Below are positions 6,850 to 11,089 of a DNA stretch of 11,089 nucleotides, one piece after another; position 1 is the stretch's first letter; the number at the start of each line of letters is the position of its first letter. This DNA comes from an uncultured Clostridium sp. GTDB taxonomy: Bacteria > Bacillota > Clostridia > TANB77 > CAG-465. A program made the translations under genes and the position numbers. The notes beneath the pieces were generated by a model that searched no databases, had not been told where the DNA came from, and worked only from the letters and a program-made list of their open reading frames with translations. Location: the NCBI GenBank assembly GCA_905204915.1, contig CAJLBR010000035.1:1-11089 (forward strand). The letters are read 5' to 3'.

Positions 6850-9234
6850 ATGCTATGTTCAGTATGTAAAAAAAATATGGCTGTTATTTTTATAAATAAA
6901 TTAGACAAAGACGGAAAGTCAACTGGAGAGTCTACAGGACTATGTGTTGACTGTGCTAAAAAGCAAGGGATAGATCCAATATCTAACCTAATGAAGCAAA
7001 TGTCAAATATGTCTGAAGAAGATATGGAAAACATGACTGCACAATTTGACAGTATGTTAAACGATTTTTCTATGTCAGAAGATTCTTTAGATGATGACAA
7101 TGAAGAGCCAAGTAATTCAAAAGGATTTGGATTTCCTAATTTATTTAGTAATTTTATGCCATTCAAAAATAAAAAATCAAATGATGAAAATTCAGAATCA
7201 GAAAGTGTAAAAAACACTTCTTCTACTTCATCTAATAAAAAAGATTTTGGCGCTTCTAAAAAAGCTCGTAAAAAGACTAAATATTTAGATACATTCGGTG
7301 AAAATCTAACTCAAAAAGCTCGTGAAAATAAGCTTGATAGAGTAATTGGTCGTGAAGCAGAACTTGAAAGAATGATTCAAATTTTAAATAGAAGAAGTAA
7401 AAATAATCCAGCATTAATTGGTGAACCAGGTGTTGGTAAAACTGCAATCGTAAATGCTCTAGCCATTGCCATTGCCAAAGGTGAAGTTCCAAGTAAACTA
7501 ATTTCAAAAGAAGTTTATTTAATAGATATGACATCACTAGTTGCTGGTACTCAATTTAGAGGTCAATTTGAATCTAGAATAAAAGGATTAATCGATGAAT
7601 GTAAATCACTTGGAAATATTATACTTGCAATAGATGAAGTTCATAATATCGTTGGTGGTCTTGAGCATGATAACTCAATGAATGCTGCCAATATGTTAAA
7701 ACCAGCTTTAGCTAATGGCTCTGTTCAACTTATTGGTGCTACCACTCTTAAAGAATATAGAAAATATATTGAAAAAGATACTGCACTAGAAAGAAGATTT
7801 CAACCAATTTTAGTAGATGAACCATCTATAGATGATTGTGTTAACATCTTAAAAGGAATAAAAGAGTATTATGAAGAATATCATAAAGTAAAAATATCTG
7901 ATGAAGTTTTAAAAGATGCTGCTATACTTTCTGATAAATATATTCATGATAGATTTTTACCTGATAAAGCAATTGACTTAATTGATGAAGCATCAGCTAG
8001 AGTAAATCTTGACGATGTAATTTTATCTAGAATTGAAAAAATAGAAAAACAATTATCAGATGTTAAAGATGAAATTGAAGAAATTGGCGATATTAATGCA
8101 AATGATACAGATACTAACGAAACTTCTCAAGTTGAAACTTTTGAAAAACTAGCAAAACTAAAAGAAACTGAATGCAAATTGCAAAAAGAATTAGATGAAC
8201 TAAATAAAAAATCTAAACCTAGAAAAGTAACATTTGATGATCTTGCTAAAGTTATCGAGCTTTGGACTAAAATTCCAGTAACAAGATTAAAAACAAAAGA
8301 AACACAAAAATTACTTAACTTAGAAGATACGTTAAAGAAAAGAATAGTTGGTCAAGATGCTGCTATAAAATCTATATCTGACGCTATTTTAAGAAAAAGA
8401 GCTAATATAAGAAACATTGAAAGACCACCTTCATTTATCTTTGTGGGTCCTACTGGTGTTGGTAAAACAGAACTTGTAAAAACTTTGGCATATGAACTAT
8501 TTGATAACAAAGATGCTGTTATTAAACTAGATATGTCTGAATATACTGAAGCCCACTCTACTTCAAAACTAATTGGAGCACCTCCAGGATATGTTGGATA
8601 TGATGAGGCAGGTCAATTAACAGAAAAAATTCGTAGAAATCCTTATAGCATTGTATTATTTGATGAAATTGAAAAAGCACATCCAAGTATTTACAATATG
8701 CTTTTACAAATATTAGATGAAGGAAAATTAACTGACTCACAAGGAAAGAGTGTTTCATTTAAACATACTATTATAGTTCTTACTTCAAACCTTGGAACAA
8801 ACTTTAAAAGTGATAGCTACGGATTTGCTAATGCTAAAATTGAAGAAGATTTGCTACAAAGCAAAGTATCAGATGCTTTAAAAGAGTATTTTTCACCAGA
8901 ATTCTTAAATAGAATTGATAACATTGTTGTATTTAATAAGTTAAAACAAAATGATATAGAGAAAATTGCAAAGATACTAATAGATGAATTAAAAGACGAA
9001 ACTTCTCAAAAACATATACTATTTGATTACACTGATAATGTTGTAAAATATATAGCAAAAGTTGGTTTTGATAGTAGCTTTGGAGCTAGACCTTTAAGAC
9101 GTGCAATCCAAAATAATATTGAAGATCTACTTGCTTTAGAATATATTAAAGGAAATGTAAAAGAAAATAAAAAATATTTATTAGATGTAGAAAACGATAA
9201 AATTATGATTAAAAATTATGAGGTGATTGATTAA
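6850..9234 (+). CDS. ClpE-like AAA+ unfoldase with N-terminal zinc finger
   Basis: A 794-residue Hsp100/Clp ATPase. The N-terminus holds a C4 zinc finger (C3, C6, C32, C35; C-x2-C-x25-C-x2-C) as in ClpE/McsA-type proteins, replacing the Clp-N repeat domain of ClpC and ClpB. A linker rich in Asp, Ser and Met (about 50-145) follows. AAA+ domain 1 has Walker A GEPGVGKT (191-198) and Walker B with IDE (261-263). A short coiled-coil middle domain lies at about 393-470. AAA+ domain 2 has GPTGVGKT (533-540), Walker B FDE (604-606), sensor TSN, and the C-terminal GARPLRR motif. A YGF tripeptide (657-659) sits where ClpC carries the ClpP-binding loop, so it probably feeds unfolded proteins to ClpP. 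It is longer than typical ClpE (about 700) because of the linker. It is co-transcribed with the gene at 9238. ClpE is the best match, but a ClpC-like paralogue is possible. Confidence 0.9.
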   Translation: MLCSVCKKNMAVIFINKLDKDGKSTGESTGLCVDCAKKQGIDPISNLMKQMSNMSEEDMENMTAQFDSMLNDFSMSEDSLDDDNEEPSNSKGFGFPNLFSNFMPFKNKKSNDENSESESVKNTSSTSSNKKDFGASKKARKKTKYLDTFGENLTQKARENKLDRVIGREAELERMIQILNRRSKNNPALIGEPGVGKTAIVNALAIAIAKGEVPSKLISKEVYLIDMTSLVAGTQFRGQFESRIKGLIDECKSLGNIILAIDEVHNIVGGLEHDNSMNAANMLKPALANGSVQLIGATTLKEYRKYIEKDTALERRFQPILVDEPSIDDCVNILKGIKEYYEEYHKVKISDEVLKDAAILSDKYIHDRFLPDKAIDLIDEASARVNLDDVILSRIEKIEKQLSDVKDEIEEIGDINANDTDTNETSQVETFEKLAKLKETECKLQKELDELNKKSKPRKVTFDDLAKVIELWTKIPVTRLKTKETQKLLNLEDTLKKRIVGQDAAIKSISDAILRKRANIRNIERPPSFIFVGPTGVGKTELVKTLAYELFDNKDAVIKLDMSEYTEAHSTSKLIGAPPGYVGYDEAGQLTEKIRRNPYSIVLFDEIEKAHPSIYNMLLQILDEGKLTDSQGKSVSFKHTIIVLTSNLGTNFKSDSYGFANAKIEEDLLQSKVSDALKEYFSPEFLNRIDNIVVFNKLKQNDIEKIAKILIDELKDETSQKHILFDYTDNVVKYIAKVGFDSSFGARPLRRAIQNNIEDLLALEYIKGNVKENKKYLLDVENDKIMIKNYEVID
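9220..9227 (+). promoter_or_regulatory. Ribosome binding site of the gene at 9238, inside the clpE-like gene
   Basis: GAGGTGAT lies within the last codons of the ATPase gene, 10 bases before ATG 9238. The TAA of the first gene is followed by TAA and then ATG, so the two genes are tightly coupled. Confidence 0.7.
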
Positions 9235-9237
9235 TAA

Positions 9238-9894
9238 ATGAGTGACTATAACTCTTCAAATAAAAAAGCAATTTATGTGGTATTCTTAGAAACGCCTTTT
9301 AAAATTGGAAAATTTATACGAATGGTAACTAAATATAACTATAACCACGCATCTTTGAGTTTTAGTGAAAACCCAGACATTCTCTACTCATTTGCAAGAT
9401 ATAACAAAAACTCTCCTTTTGTAGGTGGTTTTGTTGAAGAATCCCCTCTTAGGTATATAAAAGATGTAAATAAAAAAACAATTGTAAAAATATTTAAAAT
9501 TGAATTAGAAGACACTTATTATAACTCTGTAAAAGAATATGTTGAACTATTAAAACTAAATAAAGACGATTACATTTATAATCTTTTCTCTGCAATGTGT
9601 TATCCATTTCATAAAGAAATAAAAATTAAAAATGCGTTTATATGTATAGAATTTATTTTAAACATATTAAAAATTGCAAATGTAATTCCTCAAAACTATA
9701 AAAGAAAATTTAGCTTTAAAGCTCTATCAAAAGAACTAGAAAAAAATAAAGTATATGAAGGTGATATTAAAGAAATTATATCCTCTGCTCCATATTTACA
9801 AGATAAATTTTTTGAAAAAGTAAGTCGTAAAAGAGTTTTCATAGATACTATAAAATCTATATATACTTTGTCTTCTCGCTTAATTGTAAATTAA
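9238..9894 (+). CDS. Probable permuted papain-fold (NlpC/P60-like) hydrolase
   Basis: A 218-residue soluble protein with no signal peptide. The segments KYNYNHASLSFSE (His37), YSFARYNKNSPFVGGFVEE and FICIEFI (Cys136) recall a Firmicute family of circularly permuted NlpC/P60 (YiiX/YebB-like) proteins. In that family the catalytic His comes before the catalytic Cys. The likely dyad here is His37 with Cys136 (Cys121, in SAMCYPFH, is the alternative). Such enzymes cleave amide or thioester bonds in peptides or lipids; the substrate here cannot be told. The last 60 residues are basic and helical. It follows the ATPase by three bases and ends in its own terminator, so the pair forms a two-gene operon and may act together in protein quality control or envelope work. 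The family assignment is from memory of motifs and is moderate; the gene itself is certain. Confidence 0.72.
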   Translation: MSDYNSSNKKAIYVVFLETPFKIGKFIRMVTKYNYNHASLSFSENPDILYSFARYNKNSPFVGGFVEESPLRYIKDVNKKTIVKIFKIELEDTYYNSVKEYVELLKLNKDDYIYNLFSAMCYPFHKEIKIKNAFICIEFILNILKIANVIPQNYKRKFSFKALSKELEKNKVYEGDIKEIISSAPYLQDKFFEKVSRKRVFIDTIKSIYTLSSRLIVN

Positions 9895-9916
9895 AAAATA
9901 CAATATAAATAAAAAT

Positions 9917-9951
9917 AACAAGGGTAAATTTAATTATTAACCCTTGTTTTT
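9917..9951 (+). terminator. Intrinsic terminator of the clpE-like operon
   Basis: AACAAGGGT (9917-9925) pairs perfectly with ACCCTTGTT (9940-9948), followed by a T run to 9951. It lies 23 bases after the stop codon. Confidence 0.88.
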
Positions 9952-10307
9952 CTATGCTATTTTTATTTTATAAGTGAACATTATTTTTCTCTTTATCATT
10001 AAAATTTTATCTGTTAATATTTATATTGGAATCCATATTCCTTTTAGATTTTACATCTATTACACATCATTCTTATAATTTTTTTGTACTACGATGCTTT
10101 TGTTTGAATTTTTATATCAAAGTAGTATATGCGTAGATAAAAAATTTCTATAAAAAAGCTTTAGGCTTAATTTCTTAAAATTTTTTAATTTTAAGAATAT
10201 TATTTCATATTTAATTATTTATGTACCCTTTCAAATACTTTATAATAAATATTCAAATAAATATAATATATGAATCTTCAAAATAGCAATGATAGAAAGA
10301 TCTCACT
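9952..10307 (+). other. AT-rich intergenic stretch without a recognisable gene
   Basis: About 356 bases between two converging transcription units. No open frame with a ribosome binding site, no tRNA-like or riboswitch-like fold, and no sequence resembling the GC-rich variable block at 10455-10580 (so no template repeat) was found. The only structure seen is the AT hairpin at 10172-10197. Confidence 0.6.
10172..10197. repeat. Perfect 11-bp inverted repeat in the intergenic stretch
   Basis: TTCTTAAAATT and AATTTTAAGAA flank a TTTT loop. The stem is almost pure A/T (one G:C pair) and lacks a following T-tract, so it is not a convincing terminator. Its role is unknown and it could be chance. 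Confidence 0.5.
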
Positions 10308-10366
10308 AAAAAAAAATATGCCAGCGCTTGACAGACACTAAGCCTATCGAAGCGCCACAAACGGCA
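10308..10366 (-). terminator. GC-rich hairpin and T-tract downstream of the variable-protein gene
   Basis: On the minus strand an outer TGCC/GGCA pair and an inner GCGCTT/AAGCGC stem (10350-10355 with 10324-10329) enclose a ~20-base loop, followed within three bases by nine T residues (complement of 10308-10316). It lies about 25 bases past the stop codon, so terminator function is likely. By hand count 10321-10370 is 26/50 G+C, very high for this genome. GC-rich hairpins just beyond the variable region are a known helper element for target recognition in some diversity-generating retroelements, so a double role is possible; that part is inference. Confidence 0.6.
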
Positions 10367-10389
10367 AATAATAATTTTAAAGTTCTTTT

Positions 10390-11089
10390 TTACTTCAATG
10401 TTACACTACCATCATCGTTCTTTGTTACTGAGATTCCAGACTTTAGAGAAACTACTGGGCGAAAACCGAAGCTTTTACTGCTAGAGTCCACACTACCGCT
10501 ACCGCCCACATACAGCACATCGTCGCTGCCAAAAGCAGACGGAGAGGCAAGCCACATTGCATTCGCTCCGCTCGTTGAACCAACTGGTAATACATATAGT
10601 GTTTCACTTTTACTAAGCATTACTCTATACCAATATTCCCAACTTGCTCCTCCATTGTTACTTATTTTATATCCTGTTGCACTTGTTGCTTTTGCTTGAT
10701 AATCTACTCCCATTTTTTTACTATATGATTCCATTAGCATTTCTATTGTGGGTCCACCAATTGCATATTCTGCTTTATCTGCTTTATATACGTTCCATAC
10801 ATCTGTATCTAACATATATGCTACTTCCTTCATATTATCATTTTGACTTGAATAACTATCAAGATATGATTTTAACCATTTTCTTGCTGGATTACTATTT
10901 GATATACTTGCACTTCCACTACTATAATTTGAATCATTTACTGCTGGACTTAATGATGCTGCTTTTGGATAACTAGAATTTGTATTAACTATAGAACTTC
11001 CACCTTTTGTTGCCGGTATTTTATCTATTGGTAGATATCCACTTGATATTAAGTATATATTTGTACCATCTGAATGAAATATCTTCCAG
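10390..11089 (-). CDS. C-terminal part of a C-type-lectin-like, probably DGR-diversified protein
   Basis: The frame is open from the right edge to TAA 10390-10392 (232 residues visible); the ATG at 10831-10833 is internal, since the same frame continues upstream with coherent protein (WKIFHSDGTNIYLISSGYLP...). This opening, the later WEYWYR, and the end WLASPS-(variable)-FGFRPVVSLKSG...DGSVTLK resemble the C-terminal domain of clostridial pilin-like surface proteins and of C-type-lectin/formylglycine-enzyme-like DGR targets. By analogy, and given the prepilin-like neighbour at 899, the missing N-terminus may be a GISLI-type prepilin leader, but it is not in view. A Ser/Asn-rich linker (about residues 30-60 of the visible part) precedes the domain. 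The likely role is an exposed binding protein whose ligand site is the variable block. A hairpin terminator follows. The gene is certain, the fold probable, the diversification inferred from base composition and codon pattern. Confidence 0.75.
   Translation of the reverse strand, partial: WKIFHSDGTNIYLISSGYLPIDKIPATKGGSSIVNTNSSYPKAASLSPAVNDSNYSSGSASISNSNPARKWLKSYLDSYSSQNDNMKEVAYMLDTDVWNVYKADKAEYAIGGPTIEMLMESYSKKMGVDYQAKATSATGYKISNNGGASWEYWYRVMLSKSETLYVLPVGSTSGANAMWLASPSAFGSDDVLYVGGSGSVDSSSKSFGFRPVVSLKSGISVTKNDDGSVTLK
10455..10580 (-). other. Candidate DGR variable region (VR) at the 3' end of the target gene
   Basis: By hand count 65 of 120 bases in 10461-10580 are G or C, against far lower values on both sides. 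Between WLASPS and GFRPVV there are 23 codons; 18 end in C or T (GCT, TTT, GGC, AGC, GAC, GAT, TAT, GGT, TCT, TTC and similar), and the others are GTG three times, CTG once and AAA once. This is what adenine-specific mutagenesis of AAY codons in a template repeat leaves behind: positions 1 and 2 randomised, pyrimidine third base kept. The invariant stretch GGTTTTCGCCCAGTAG after it would be the start of the homing site. No template repeat, avd or reverse transcriptase gene is in the window, so confirmation is lacking. Confidence 0.6.

Noticed and set aside
10081..10140. ACTACG...CGTAG inverted repeat in the intergenic stretch
   Set aside because: It is short, widely spaced and unsupported by any adjacent feature.
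10328..10699. Plus-strand open frame of 123 codons over the variable region
   Set aside because: It is antisense to the lectin-like gene, has no ribosome binding site, and exists because the GC-rich block lacks stop codons on both strands.

Overview
The window looks like chromosomal DNA from a very AT-rich, Gram-positive Firmicute (Clostridia-like, possibly an uncultured gut commensal). The grounds are A/T-ending codons nearly everywhere, AGGAGG/GGTGAT-type ribosome binding sites, intrinsic terminators, AddB-type recombination machinery, ScpB, a ClpE-type unfoldase and pilin-like surface proteins of a kind common in clostridia. No rRNA, tRNA, insertion sequence or CRISPR array was seen.

Left part, all on the minus strand: an unrecognised GTG-start gene runs off the left edge (1-663). 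A terminator (793-852) follows the next gene upstream, a prepilin-like protein with BspA-type leucine-rich repeats (899-2350). Next come addB, the helicase-like/nuclease subunit of the AddAB recombination complex, and scpB of the condensin complex (5727-6308). addB is split into two frames (3501-5714 and 2419-3408) by a single-base frameshift near 3516. scpB and addB are 12 bases apart and look like one transcript. Their usual partners, scpA and addA, are not adjacent.

Middle part, plus strand, divergent from scpB: a short Asn-rich protein (6469-6678) with its own strong promoter, AGGAGG site and terminator, and C-ending codons unlike its neighbours. It is followed by a two-gene operon: a zinc-finger ClpE-like AAA+ unfoldase (6850-9234) and a probable permuted papain-fold (NlpC/P60-like) hydrolase (9238-9894), closed by a terminator.

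Right part: about 360 bp of AT-rich, apparently empty DNA, then the 3' end of a minus-strand gene running off the right edge (10390-11089). Its C-terminus carries a block (about 10455-10580) that is roughly 54% GC inside a very AT-rich gene. The codons there are almost all NNY and encode a run of small and polar residues between conserved 'WLASPS' and 'GFRPVVSLKS' segments. This matches the variable region of a diversity-generating retroelement (DGR) target with a C-type-lectin-like fold. A GC-rich hairpin with a T-tract lies just downstream. No template repeat or reverse transcriptase is present in the window, so if this is a DGR target, its retroelement lies elsewhere. This is the most interesting feature here.
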